Assembly: GCA_018396395.1 (NCBI GenBank)
Contig: JAGTQN010000041.1
Span: 1-13,585, forward strand
Direction: 5' to 3'
Length of the DNA stretch: 13,585 nt
DNA from: Candidatus Bathyarchaeota archaeon
GTDB taxonomy: Archaea > Thermoproteota > CALKCG01 > B24 > JAGTQN01
The notes under the pieces were generated by a model. It did not search any database. It saw only the letters and a program-made list of their open reading frames with translations, and was not told the DNA's origin. The position numbers and the translations under genes were made by a program. Below, piece after piece: positions 1 through 6,924 of the stretch (its first letter is position 1; every line of letters starts with the position of its first letter).

Positions 1-300
1 GAAGAAGGCGATGCAAAAAATAGCGGCCATGAGCGATAAGCAAACTCCAAGGACAGGGTTTCCAGTAACGGCGTATCCGAAAACGATGATGGCAAGGGCA
101 ACGAAAAGGAATGATACCTCAAAGGCCCTCTTAATCATATGTTCGCTCCTCTCATAGAAAGTAAGGAGCTTAGATGCGCTCGCGAAGAGTAAGGAAGCCC
201 CAAAGACAGCTATAACAAACCTTTCTAAAAGGAATCCAGAGACGATCATTAAAAATGAAAGGAAAAGAAGAATAAAATCGTTCCATGGGCTTAACTCCAA
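1..300 (-). CDS. Polytopic membrane protein, C-terminal part, truncated by window edge
   Basis: This reading frame is open from an in-frame TAG near position 340 down to base 1, giving 100 residues from a TTG at 298-300. The TTG is preceded by a good Shine-Dalgarno (GGAGGAAGG, about 5 nt upstream). The product has four hydrophobic stretches, roughly residues 8-24 (FILLFLSFLMIVSGF), 26-46, 58-76 and 80-100, with a charged turn (YERSEHMIKRA) between the second and third. An internal ATG at 136-138 also has an AGAGGAG ribosome site, so a 46-residue start is possible. I do not recognise a family. The frame overlaps the ORF at 170-562 by about 130 bases in another frame, and the two are probably halves of one membrane protein separated by one extra base near 300-306. 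The alternative is two overlapping, translationally coupled genes. Confidence 0.5.
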   Translation of the reverse strand, partial: MELSPWNDFILLFLSFLMIVSGFLLERFVIAVFGASLLFASASKLLTFYERSEHMIKRAFEVSFLFVALAIIVFGYAVTGNPVLGVCLSLMAAIFCIAFF

Positions 301-562
301 ATTTTCCTTCCTCCATAGCCCATAACTCAAACCAGAAAAAAACTACTGCGGAAGCGAGAAAAAGAAGAAAGAAGACAGAAGCTGTACCCACATCGCCTTT
401 CATAAAATAAAAATAGAAAAGGGCTCCACTAAACATTAGATTCAAACCGCCTACTATGAATGGACGATTCCAAGAATCCATTATCATCCCTCTATAGCTA
501 TCCATCAAAATCGTAATCGGGTATATCAAATTTATCCTTTCACTCAATAGCAAAGCCTCCAT
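170..562 (-). CDS. Membrane protein, N-terminal part; 3' end probably read out of frame
   Basis: This 130-residue ORF has two clear membrane segments, about residues 36-54 (IVGGLNLMFSGALFYFYFM) and 58-80 (GTASVFFLLFLASAVVFFW). The ATG at 560-562 has a close GGAGG upstream. An internal ATG (MDSWNRP) after GAGGG is an alternative start. The last 40 residues (from VKPMERFYSS on) are not membrane-like, while the other frame over the same DNA gives clean membrane helices. Removing one T in the AAATTTGG tract joins MEEGK to LELSPWND and yields a single protein of at least six helices. I therefore read the N-terminal 90 residues as real and the C-terminus as an artefact of a frameshift. Function is unknown. 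It is transcribed towards the left edge. Confidence 0.5.
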   Translation of the reverse strand: MEALLLSERINLIYPITILMDSYRGMIMDSWNRPFIVGGLNLMFSGALFYFYFMKGDVGTASVFFLLFLASAVVFFWFELWAMEEGKFGVKPMERFYSSFPFIFNDRLWIPFRKVCYSCLWGFLTLRERI

Positions 563-883
563 GAACCCTCCATGTTATGCGGCCAGTATTTTGAAGGCAA
601 GCTAAGAATCTGTTAAATTTAATTTAGGCTTCCATGAAGGAAAAGGATTGGTCATCGAGGATAAAGGGTTTTGTTGGATAAGCCTTCTAGCCATTTATAG
701 TCGATCTCAAAACCTTTGACTTATTCAAGGATAGACTTATCCGTTAAGAGAATGGTAGAATCCTCCCCTTAAGGGTGAAATGTTTCCAGATTTACGATAT
801 TTTATTTTTGAAAATCCTAGAATATTCCATCTTTTCTTTCTTTCTTCCAGTCCCTTTGATAATAAATCCTCAAAAAGCATTGA
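563..883. other. Non-coding gap with a copy of a recurrent intergenic motif
   Basis: I see no convincing gene in these 321 bases. The gap holds copy A of a motif shared with other gaps (ATCTCAAAACCTTTGAC, 704-720). It is flanked by a 7-bp inverted repeat, GGATAAG at 676-682 and CTTATCC at 736-742. A perfect 10-bp palindrome CCCTTAAGGG lies near 766-775. On the minus strand a TATA-like CTATAAAT sits at about 692-699, which could serve the membrane gene to its left, although that leader would be about 100 nt long. Confidence 0.4.
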
Positions 884-1881
884 CTAAGCCTTGAATTCCT
901 TTATGGTTTTTACCATCGCTAAATAATTTTCTTCTGGTATGTAGTCCTGGGGACTCGTATTGCATGCAGCTATGAATTTTCCTTTTCGACTACCTATCCT
1001 AAGCATCTTTAAAGTCCCTTGTCGAATCTCTTCGGGATTTGCCATCAAAAGGAAGGCTACATCCATATTTCCCGATAGGACTATCTGGTCTCCAAACCTC
1101 TCTACAAGATCTCCTAGATCATTGGCGTTCTTTCGCATCCATGGACGGCCGAAAAGCCCAACTCTATGAGGATAGGAATCGCGTCATCGAGCTTCCCATC
1201 CGTATGGAAAACGTAGGGAATTCCCAAACGCCTGAGGCGGGATACCGTTTCCTCCGTCCTTCTATAGACGAGGCGCCTGAAGACCTTGGGATCTATCATA
1301 AGTCCCCCTTTGTAGGCACAATCGCCATCAAGGAGCACGAAGGATGGCTTGACCTCCCGAACCACCGTATCGATTGCCCTACGGCTTCTCTCTTCTACCC
1401 AATCGAAGGCTGCTTCGATGAAGCCCGGCTCCCTGTAAAGCTTTATGAAGAAGTTCTTATGACCCATGGCTGTCGCGATCGTATGGAAGCACCATGGGAG
1501 GGTGATCCATGAAAGGAGTCCCGCAGCCTCGATCCGTTTCTGATCCTCCTTCCATTTATTGATGATTTCCCTCCAATCAGGCAATTCTAGGGATTCCAAC
1601 TGGTGGAAGCCTGCCAAGGAGCCTCCAGCATATCGGCTTTGACCGTTCCTGGCAACCTGGTCTCTTCGAAAATGGGCATTAATATCGATGGATCCAAGAT
1701 TGATGGCAGCCATACCCAGATCGTAAGCCATTCGAATCTTATTCTCAACCCTATCCGGATCGCCATAGCGCCTCCTGAAAAACTCCGGCATTGCAAACCA
1801 TGGTTCCCAGAAGGGTGGCTTGTAGAACCTTTCTCCCCTTAATAGTCTAAGGAAAGCCTCAGCCTCTTCCGAAAGGACCAT
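884..1881 (-). pseudogene. Uroporphyrinogen decarboxylase (URO-D)/MtaA-family protein, frameshifted
   Basis: Two adjoining frames (1114-1881 and 884-1138) make one TIM-barrel protein of about 332 residues, the usual family length. The first part carries an N-terminal WEPWFAM, the LLDGDCAYKGG loop (185-193), FHTDGK (225-230) and VHGCE (246-250). The second continues with NANDLGDLVERFG, LSGNMDV and AACNTSPQDYIPEENY, characteristic of URO-D-like proteins related to corrinoid/coenzyme M methyltransferases rather than true haem enzymes. At the position of the zinc HxC motif of MtaA the sequence reads HTD, while the later Cys (AACN) is kept, so metal binding is uncertain. The frame is lost at 1130-1134: restoring one A (GAAAG to GAAAAG) gives HGCEKNANDLG. 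The start ATG at 1879-1881 follows GGAGGT by 6 nt, with a possible TATA-like TTTTTAGA near 1925. The methyl donor or acceptor cannot be assigned. Confidence 0.85.
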
Positions 1882-2069
1882 TTCCTGACCTCCGAGTTCA
1901 ATGAAACCTGAAGATTTTCTAAAAATTCATGGATGCGGTACTTTAAGAGTTGTTTTAATCTCAATACTGGAAACGGCCCTAGCCTTAGCGGTTGCTCAAG
2001 CTCGCTAAACCTTAAGATGGCTTCAACAAAAAATAAAGTCGCCTCGTATCTAAAGGCTGAATAAGCCAT
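1839..2069 (-). CDS. Small ORF of unknown function, possibly a gene remnant
   Basis: This 76-residue frame begins at ATG 2067-2069 without a recognisable ribosome site and ends 43 bases inside the 5' end of the URO-D-family gene. The first 55 residues (AYSAFRYEATLFFVEA, RFSELEQPLRLGPF, LKQLLKYRIHEFLENL) look protein-like with plausible codon use. The last 20 coincide with the leader and start of the next gene and look arbitrary. The same frame continues upstream past one TAA into a short open stretch (MFDALKPKPTKKHEGQL, from about 2135). I recognise no family. It may be a degraded gene or a chance frame, and confidence is low. Confidence 0.2.
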   Translation of the reverse strand: MAYSAFRYEATLFFVEAILRFSELEQPLRLGPFPVLRLKQLLKYRIHEFLENLQVSLNSEVRKWSFRKRLRLSLDY

Positions 2070-2378
2070 GGGGGCATGGGTTTAAAGCTGGCCTTCGTGT
2101 TTTTTCGTCGGTTTCGGCTTCAAAGCATCGAACATGGCTATGTGGAGCAGTCGAAGAAAGCACCCTCTCAGATAGATAATAGAATAGTATTACTTTCGAT
2201 ACGAAGGCAACAATACTTTTTCCCTAAACATCTATAAAACCTCCAGAAAAAGAAGGTACTTGAAATAACTACTTGTGGCTTAATTCCATCACTCTGGAAA
2301 AATAAGAAAATAAAATAAAGAAAAAAGATGAATAAGGTCAATTAAACTCTATCTTTCTCTTAATACTTATTTTTTGAG
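2070..2378. other. Intergenic gap downstream of the fucosidase gene
   Basis: Apart from the A-rich (minus-strand T-rich) tract listed as a terminator, and a possible upstream continuation of the small ORF at 1839-2069, I see nothing interpretable in this 309-base gap. Base composition becomes markedly AT-rich from about 2160 to 2350, as expected of non-coding DNA. Confidence 0.3.
2298..2327 (-). terminator. T-rich archaeal terminator of the fucosidase gene
   Basis: On the minus strand, 50-80 nt after the fucosidase stop codon, there is a run of T tracts (CTTTTTTCTTTATTTTATT) with no hairpin. This fits archaeal intrinsic termination, which needs oligo-T rather than a stem-loop. Confidence 0.45.
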
Positions 2379-3662
2379 TTAAGCAAGACCCTTCTTCGGC
2401 ATGCCTTCTTTCAGAATTATGACCGTATCGATTGAATCCAGGGCCTTTTCTGGCACTCGGATTACTAAATCCCCCTCGCCCTCCCATTCCCATGGCAAGG
2501 TGGTCGAAGGCTCCCTTAATAAGGATGCCGATCTAGGCTCAATCCTTCCTTTAGCTCCAAAGACCCTTAGCCTACCGTCCCATGGCCATCCAAAGACATG
2601 CAGGTATACCATTCCAGGCTTGTAGGTGCATCGATAGGGCCCATCAATCGGCACATCTAAAGGCGCGGCTCCGGCTCCATATATGCTCTCGCCGTTATTC
2701 TTCAACCACCTGCCGACTTCAAGAAGCACATCAACCGAAGGCTTAGGGATCTCCCCCTCAGCCGTAGGTCCAACGTTGAGAAGAAGGTTTCCACCCTTGC
2801 TTACGATGTCAACGAGCATCTGCACAATTCTTCCGGGGGTCTTCCAATTATGGTCGTAGCTCTTATAACCCCAAGTATCGTTGAGGGTCATAGGGACCTC
2901 CCAGTCGTCATCGATTCGCCTATCAGGTATCTGGTTGTCCCCCATGGTTATATAATCCCCTAGGCCCTTGAAGGGAGTGCTAGGGGTCCTAAGTCCTCCA
3001 CCTATGCGTCCGCTTATGATGGTTTCTGGCGATAACCTTCTGACGAAGTCCTTAAGCTCCCTTGCCAGCTCTGGGGTAGGCGTCGTTATATCGAACCACA
3101 GAATGGCTATGGGGCCGTAGTTTCTTAGGAGTTCCTCGAGCTGGGGTTTCACATACTCCCTTAGGTATCTCGTGAATTCCTGCTTTGAAAGGTCGTAGTC
3201 CCAGAAGTTACCCATCCCATCTGGATGGTGCCAGTCGAGGGTCTGGGAATAGTAGAACCCTAGCCTTAGACCTTCCTCCCTACAGGCCTCGGAAAGTTCC
3301 TTCAATGGATCCCTTCCGAAGGGGGTGGCTTTTACTATGTTGTAGTCCGTGAGATCCGTATCGAACATGCAGAAGCCATCATGATGCTTGGCTGTTATGA
3401 CTATGTATTTCATGCCCGCCATCTTGGCTATTCGAACCCACTCTTTAGCATCAAACTTAAAGGGGTTGAATCTTTTGGCAAGCTTTTCATATTCCTTCAC
3501 GGGAATACGGGCGTTGTACATGATCCATTCACCTATCCCGGGTATGCAACGGCCTTCCCAAACCCCGGCGGGTATGGCATAGAGGCCCCAATGGATGAAC
3601 ATTCCGAAACGGGCTTCCCTCCACCAAGCCATCCGATCGCCTTGGATGTGCAAAGTTTCCAT
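2379..3662 (-). CDS. Alpha-L-fucosidase, glycoside hydrolase family 29
   Basis: This 427-residue protein is predicted to hydrolyse terminal alpha-L-fucosyl residues by a retaining mechanism. It matches the GH29 layout throughout: WWREARFGMFIHWGLYAIPAG (14-33, abbreviated pattern with HWG at 24-26), ITAKHHDGF (89-97) with the substrate-binding His pair, FYYSQTLDWHHPDG (136-149), ILWFD (187-191) where D191 is the expected nucleophile, WEVPMTLNDTWGY (254-266), and LLLNVGPTAEGEIP (293-306). A short C-terminal beta domain follows. The acid/base residue cannot be picked with confidence because it varies in the family. Length is normal and there is no signal peptide, so it probably acts in the cytoplasm on imported oligosaccharides or glycosides. 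The ATG at 3660-3662 follows GAGGAGAG by 6 nt. It stands alone, with no sugar transporter or fucose catabolic gene beside it except possibly the DapA-like gene at 4331. Confidence 0.95.
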   Translation of the reverse strand: METLHIQGDRMAWWREARFGMFIHWGLYAIPAGVWEGRCIPGIGEWIMYNARIPVKEYEKLAKRFNPFKFDAKEWVRIAKMAGMKYIVITAKHHDGFCMFDTDLTDYNIVKATPFGRDPLKELSEACREEGLRLGFYYSQTLDWHHPDGMGNFWDYDLSKQEFTRYLREYVKPQLEELLRNYGPIAILWFDITTPTPELARELKDFVRRLSPETIISGRIGGGLRTPSTPFKGLGDYITMGDNQIPDRRIDDDWEVPMTLNDTWGYKSYDHNWKTPGRIVQMLVDIVSKGGNLLLNVGPTAEGEIPKPSVDVLLEVGRWLKNNGESIYGAGAAPLDVPIDGPYRCTYKPGMVYLHVFGWPWDGRLRVFGAKGRIEPRSASLLREPSTTLPWEWEGEGDLVIRVPEKALDSIDTVIILKEGMPKKGLA

Positions 3663-3728
3663 GGCAAACTCTCCTCAATTCAAGATCCTTGAGATCTAGG
3701 CACTTAAGTCTATTGGATGCTTAATGGA

Positions 3729-3736
3729 TTTAAAAA
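3729..3736 (-). promoter_or_regulatory. Possible TATA box for the fucosidase gene
   Basis: On the minus strand GTTTTTAAATC lies about 67 nt before the fucosidase ATG. With the usual 25-nt spacing, transcription would start near 3703 and leave a leader of about 40 nt that contains the GAGGAG ribosome site. A second AT-rich candidate (TTTATAGG) lies about 25 nt further upstream. Confidence 0.35.
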
Positions 3737-3899
3737 CGCCTTGCATCCATACTGCCTATAAATTCGTTATCGATAAATCTGAGCGAGAATTTTTCTATTC
3801 TATAATTGCGATCTCAACCTATGACCTATCGATACTGTTTTATAATAGTATTTGACACTTTTCAAGCGTATTCCTTAAGCTATGGTTCATAAAGAATTT

Positions 3900-4014
3900 C
3901 TAGCTAGTATTGATAGGATAGGCTTCTGTTAAGAACGCATAGCTATCGCCACACAAGAAGAATCTCTCAATCAATTTCACTTTTCTTGATTATAGGTTTT
4001 TCCTTTTTATTCAT
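3900..4014 (-). pseudogene. Remnant of an ORF overlapping the methyltransferase stop; possible restriction partner
   Basis: An ATG at 4012-4014 overlaps the stop codon of the methyltransferase remnant as ATGA, a classic translational-coupling arrangement. It reads MNKKEKPIIKKSEID and then hits TGA. Dropping one T at about 3966-3968 (GATTGAG to GATGAG) continues the frame as EIDERFFLCGDSYAF and on to LTEAYPINTS before a TAG at 3900-3902. Beyond it a further open stretch (KFFMNHSLRNTLEKC) may be more of the same gene. The remnant is too short to assign to a family. A gene coupled to a DNA methyltransferase could be its cognate endonuclease, but that is inference from position only. Confidence 0.35.
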
Positions 4015-4318
4015 TCTTTTAGAAAGGTCATCAAGCCCTTTACATCTTCCCTCTTTATGATTTTATTTTTGTTGTCTGCTATGATTTCTTGCTCGAATTT
4101 AACCTTCTGCTTTACAATAATCTTAAACTCTAGGTCTCTTAATCCTAATCGTTCTTTCCAAGTTCCTTGGAAACCATGCCTATCGTTCCGAAGCCAAAGA
4201 AAGGGTTCAGCACGGTTTCGCCGACAAAGTGGAGAGTTTCATCATGCGTTTCGGTATTTCTTCATTCTCTCAATGGCTTGAAGCCAAGAGTTATTACTTT
4301 CTTCATCATTTTATTGAA
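4011..4318 (-). pseudogene. Decayed DNA methyltransferase (amino-methyltransferase), C-terminal fragment
   Basis: The minus strand reads, across three frames, ITLGFKPLRE, NEEIPKRMMKLST, FVGETVLNPFFGFGTIGMV (AdoMet-binding motif I), SKELGKN and LGLRDLEFKIIVKQKVKFEQ, ending in MTFLKE and a stop at 4011-4013. EIPKRLIKL followed by VGETVLDPFxGSGTT is the typical C-terminal signature of DNA N6-adenine/N4-cytosine methyltransferases that carry motif I after the catalytic DPPY motif. Each frame joins the next by restoring one base: near 4265-4270 (RE to NEEIP), in the T run at 4226-4228 (LSTFVGET), and near 4148-4150 (after LGKN). The catalytic motif and the N-terminal half are absent, the sequence stopping where the DapA-like gene begins, so the fragment cannot be active. 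It probably belonged to a restriction-modification system. Confidence 0.7.
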
Positions 4319-4330
4319 GGTTGGATTCGA

Positions 4331-5275
4331 TTGGGCTCTCTAAAGCTTCAAGGAATAATCCCCGCCGTCGCCCTTCCTATGGGGGTGGATGCGAAGCCCG
4401 ATCTCGAAACCCTCGAAAGCTATCTAAAATGGCTTCTATCCTTCAGGCTTGGAGGCCTTGCCATAAACGCCGACACGGGGGAAGGTCCCCATCTCCACCG
4501 GCATGAGAGGATTTCAGTATTGAGGAAGGTTGTGGAGGTCGTTGGTGGAAGGCTCCCAATTATAGCTGGAATCAATGCCCGATTCACGGAGGAGGCCATC
4601 GAAGAGGCGAAGGATGCAAAAAGGGCTGGGGCCGATGCAGTCCTCGTTTTTCCCATTCCCGCCTTTGCCTCATCCCCGCTGCCTCCTGAGATACCCTATG
4701 AATACCATAGCGCCATCTTCGAAGAGACGGGAATCCCTATAGTCCTCTTCCAGCTCCAGCCAGCCTTGGGAGGAGTCCTCTATGAGCCCGAAACCCTGAG
4801 GCTTCTTTGCGAGATCGAAGGTGTCATCGCCTTGAAGGAGGCATCCTTCGATGCCCTTAGGTATCTCCAAGTCCTTAGGACCATAAGATCCTTAGAACGC
4901 CCCATAAGCATCCTTACAGGCAACGACAACTTCATCTTCGAATCCTTCCTTCTTGGTTGTGATGGAGGGCTCCTAGGCCTAAGCAACGTGGGCGTAGACC
5001 TTCAGGTCGAGATGTTTGAGGCCCTTCGAAAAGGGGATCTCCAAAAGGCCTTAGCCCTCAGGGAAAGGGTTCAGATCTTAGCGGATGCTATTTTCGCCCC
5101 TCCTGTCGTGGACTATAGGGCTAGGATTAAGGAAGCCCTCTTCATGATGGGTATTTTTAAGAATGCTATGGTCCGCCCTCCCCTTCGCCCTTTAGGAGAT
5201 TTAGAGAGGTCGAGGATTAAGGAAGCCCTAAAAAAGGCTGGAGTCTTAAGGTTACAAAAGGAAAAGGAAAAGTAG
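4331..5275 (+). CDS. DapA/N-acetylneuraminate lyase-family (class I aldolase-like) protein
   Basis: This is a (beta/alpha)8-barrel protein of about 314 residues, normal for the family that includes dihydrodipicolinate synthase, sialic acid lyase and 2-keto-3-deoxy-sugar-acid aldolases. Conserved features are KLQGIIPAVALPM at the N-terminus, NADTGEGPHLHRHER (46-60, the TGE substrate loop) and IALKEAS (166-172), whose K169 should form the Schiff base with a 2-keto acid. The usual YNxP motif with the catalytic Tyr reads LFQLQP (139-144), so the Tyr is replaced by Phe. This argues against true DapA and leaves the substrate open. A longer frame reaches back to 4229, but that part lies antisense to a methyltransferase remnant. 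I therefore start at TTG 4331, 10 nt after GAAGG, with LKLQGII matching family N-termini. The flavoprotein gene follows 52 nt downstream, probably in one operon. A role in sugar-acid breakdown is only a guess. Confidence 0.85.
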   Translation: MGSLKLQGIIPAVALPMGVDAKPDLETLESYLKWLLSFRLGGLAINADTGEGPHLHRHERISVLRKVVEVVGGRLPIIAGINARFTEEAIEEAKDAKRAGADAVLVFPIPAFASSPLPPEIPYEYHSAIFEETGIPIVLFQLQPALGGVLYEPETLRLLCEIEGVIALKEASFDALRYLQVLRTIRSLERPISILTGNDNFIFESFLLGCDGGLLGLSNVGVDLQVEMFEALRKGDLQKALALRERVQILADAIFAPPVVDYRARIKEALFMMGIFKNAMVRPPLRPLGDLERSRIKEALKKAGVLRLQKEKEK

Positions 5276-5327
5276 TGTTAGTGTAGGATGGTAATGGAAG
5301 TTTTATGGAAGGTGGTGATGGAAAGGG

Positions 5328-6515
5328 TTGAGCTTGGATCTAACAACGGAAATAGCGGGAGTAAAGCTAAGAAATCCCCTAATCGCCGCCTCTGGTCCTC
5401 CTACAGCCACTGCTGAGCGCATGGTAAGGCTTATAAAGGCAGGAGCTGCAGCCGTCGTTACGAAGACTGCAAGCTACGATCCAGAATATCAGAGAAGTCC
5501 CCGACCACGCTTCAACATCCTTCATAAGGAAGCCCTGAAAACGGGCTTCTTCTCCCTCCACTCAATAGAGCTGGCTGCAAGATTTGCCCCAGAGGAGATT
5601 GCCCATCAGGTGATGGAAGTGAAGAAGCTGGTCAAGGATGAGGATTGCGCTGTTATAGCGAGCATAGCTGGAAGGAATGAAGAAGAGTGGATAAGGCTGG
5701 CTGAGACGATGACCGTTGCGGGAGCCGACATGCTGGAACTTAACCTTTCATGTCCCCACACGAGGGGCGTTGAGGATTCCCTCTGGGGCAGGGAGGCGGG
5801 CTCTGATCCAAAAGTCTGCGAGTTTGTCATACGGAATGTAAAAAAGGCATCAGGAATCCCTGTAATCGGAAAGATTACTCCAGATGGTGCTAATCCAGTT
5901 CAGGTAGCCCTAGGAATGCTCGCAGGTGGTGCCGATGCCCTTGTGGCTACTGCCCGCTTCAGCGCCCTCTTAATCGACGTGGAGCTAGAAGCCCCTCCCC
6001 TCTGGGGAGGCTATGGTGGGTATGGTGGACCATGGATGCTCCCCATGAGCTGTCGATGGGTGGCGAGGCTTAAGGAGGCAGGCGTAAAGGCGCCTATCAT
6101 AGGCTCTGGTGGAGTCAGTGATTGGAAGGATGTTGTAAGCCTCCTTCTAGTAGGTGCCGAGGCTGTACAGGCCTGCACGGCCGTCATAGTAAAGGGAGCG
6201 CCCTTCTTCGAGGAGATCCTTGACGGTCTAAAGAGCTGGATGCTTAGGAAAGGTTACGGAAGCCTAAAGGATTTCATAGGGAAAGCCCTTCCTAGAATCG
6301 TTCCTTTCAGCAGCCTCGATCGTAAGACCATATACAAAGCCTTTGTGGATGAAGCCCGTTGCACTGGATGTCTCCAGTGCGTTGTTTCCTGTCCCTTCGA
6401 TGCAATCAAAATAAGGCAAGGAAAGGCCTTCGTCGATTCGAGCAAATGTGATGGCTGTGGCTTGTGCGCATCCATCTGCCTTGTTGGAGCCCCATCTCTT
6501 TTATCAAAGCCTTAG
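5328..6515 (+). CDS. Dihydropyrimidine dehydrogenase (PreA)/dihydroorotate dehydrogenase-like flavoprotein with 2[4Fe-4S] tail
   Basis: The first 310 of 395 residues form an FMN-binding barrel of the class I DHOD/DPD type: LRNPLIAASGPP (14-25), ELNLSCPH (137-144) with the catalytic Cys at 142, GKITPDG (181-187), IIGSGGVSDWKD (257-268) and the phosphate-site segment VGAEAVQACTAV (275-286). The tail is a bacterial-type ferredoxin domain with CxxCxxCxxxCP (345, 348, 351, 355) and CxxCxxCxxxC (374, 377, 380, 384). This is the layout of PreA, which normally works with an NAD- and FAD-binding PreT; no such partner is in the window. In DPD the pyrimidine is held by the N-T of TATNT; here the aligned stretch is VATAR (206-210), so the substrate is probably not a standard pyrimidine. 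The start TTG at 5328 follows GGTGGTGATGG; TTG 5334 is an alternative. It is probably co-transcribed with the DapA-like gene. Confidence 0.88.
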   Translation: MSLDLTTEIAGVKLRNPLIAASGPPTATAERMVRLIKAGAAAVVTKTASYDPEYQRSPRPRFNILHKEALKTGFFSLHSIELAARFAPEEIAHQVMEVKKLVKDEDCAVIASIAGRNEEEWIRLAETMTVAGADMLELNLSCPHTRGVEDSLWGREAGSDPKVCEFVIRNVKKASGIPVIGKITPDGANPVQVALGMLAGGADALVATARFSALLIDVELEAPPLWGGYGGYGGPWMLPMSCRWVARLKEAGVKAPIIGSGGVSDWKDVVSLLLVGAEAVQACTAVIVKGAPFFEEILDGLKSWMLRKGYGSLKDFIGKALPRIVPFSSLDRKTIYKAFVDEARCTGCLQCVVSCPFDAIKIRQGKAFVDSSKCDGCGLCASICLVGAPSLLSKP

Positions 6516-6560
6516 AATATGAAAAGGGCAAGATCATTTTTCGCCATCAATCATATATAT

Positions 6561-6577
6561 TATATTTTATCTTTTAT
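6561..6577 (+). terminator. T-rich terminator of the aldolase-flavoprotein operon
   Basis: About 45-60 nt after the flavoprotein stop codon the plus strand carries TATATTTTATCTTTTA with no stem-loop, as expected for archaeal oligo-T termination. Confidence 0.45.
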
Positions 6578-6763
6578 TATGAAGGAAGCTGATATAGTAG
6601 CTTTAGCATATACGCACCCTTCTTTTGTTGATAATTAATTAAGACTTTAGGAAACAATGAATAACTCTAGTAAATCTCAAAACCTTTCACCTATCAACAG
6701 GGATGCCAAAAATCCCAATCGTAGAATTGGCATTTTTGAATAGGTCGGATCTTTATATTCTTT

Positions 6764-6788
6764 GATTATCCCCTGAGGGGGGCTAATC
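6764..6788. repeat. Inverted repeat/hairpin between convergent genes
   Basis: GATTA at 6764-6768 and TAATC at 6784-6788 bracket an inner CCCCT and AGGGG pair, giving an imperfect stem across a very short loop. It lies about 140 nt beyond the MscS stop codon and 250 nt beyond the flavoprotein stop. The role is unknown; a transcript-end structure is possible. Confidence 0.3.
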
Positions 6789-6924
6789 GGAAAAGGAAGG
6801 AATTGGATGAAGATACCTTCTAACTATCTAGTCTAGCCTACTATGGCACGATCTTAGGCATCCAAGCCTTAAGGAAATATGCTTACTGCCTTAAGCTTCG
6901 AGTCTTTCAAAAAGCCTGAAAAGC

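Larger units (their letters stand above)
6516..6924. other. Convergent intergenic region with motif copy and hairpins
   Basis: This 409-base gap separates the convergent flavoprotein and MscS genes. It contains copy B of the recurrent motif (ATCTCAAAACCTTTCAC, 6674-6690). A small stem CCAAT/ATTGG (6715-6719, 6726-6730) is followed by five T residues at 6733-6737. A second stem is listed separately. A short open stretch near 6823-6920 on the plus strand (LAYYGTILGIQALRKYAYC) may be a gene scrap but is too short to support. Confidence 0.35.

Noticed and set aside
3381..3692. Plus-strand ORFs over the fucosidase gene
   Set aside because: These are antisense shadows of a strongly conserved GH29 gene, with no motif or ribosome site.
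5460..5830. Loss of the catalytic Cys in the PreA-like protein (GREAGSDP in place of ACGQDP)
   Set aside because: The catalytic Cys of this family is the one in NLSCP, which is present. The ACGQ Cys is not the general acid.
6823..6920. Short plus-strand open stretch (LAYYGTILGIQALRKYAYC...)
   Set aside because: It is about 31 codons with no start and no recognisable family, and not enough to call even a remnant.
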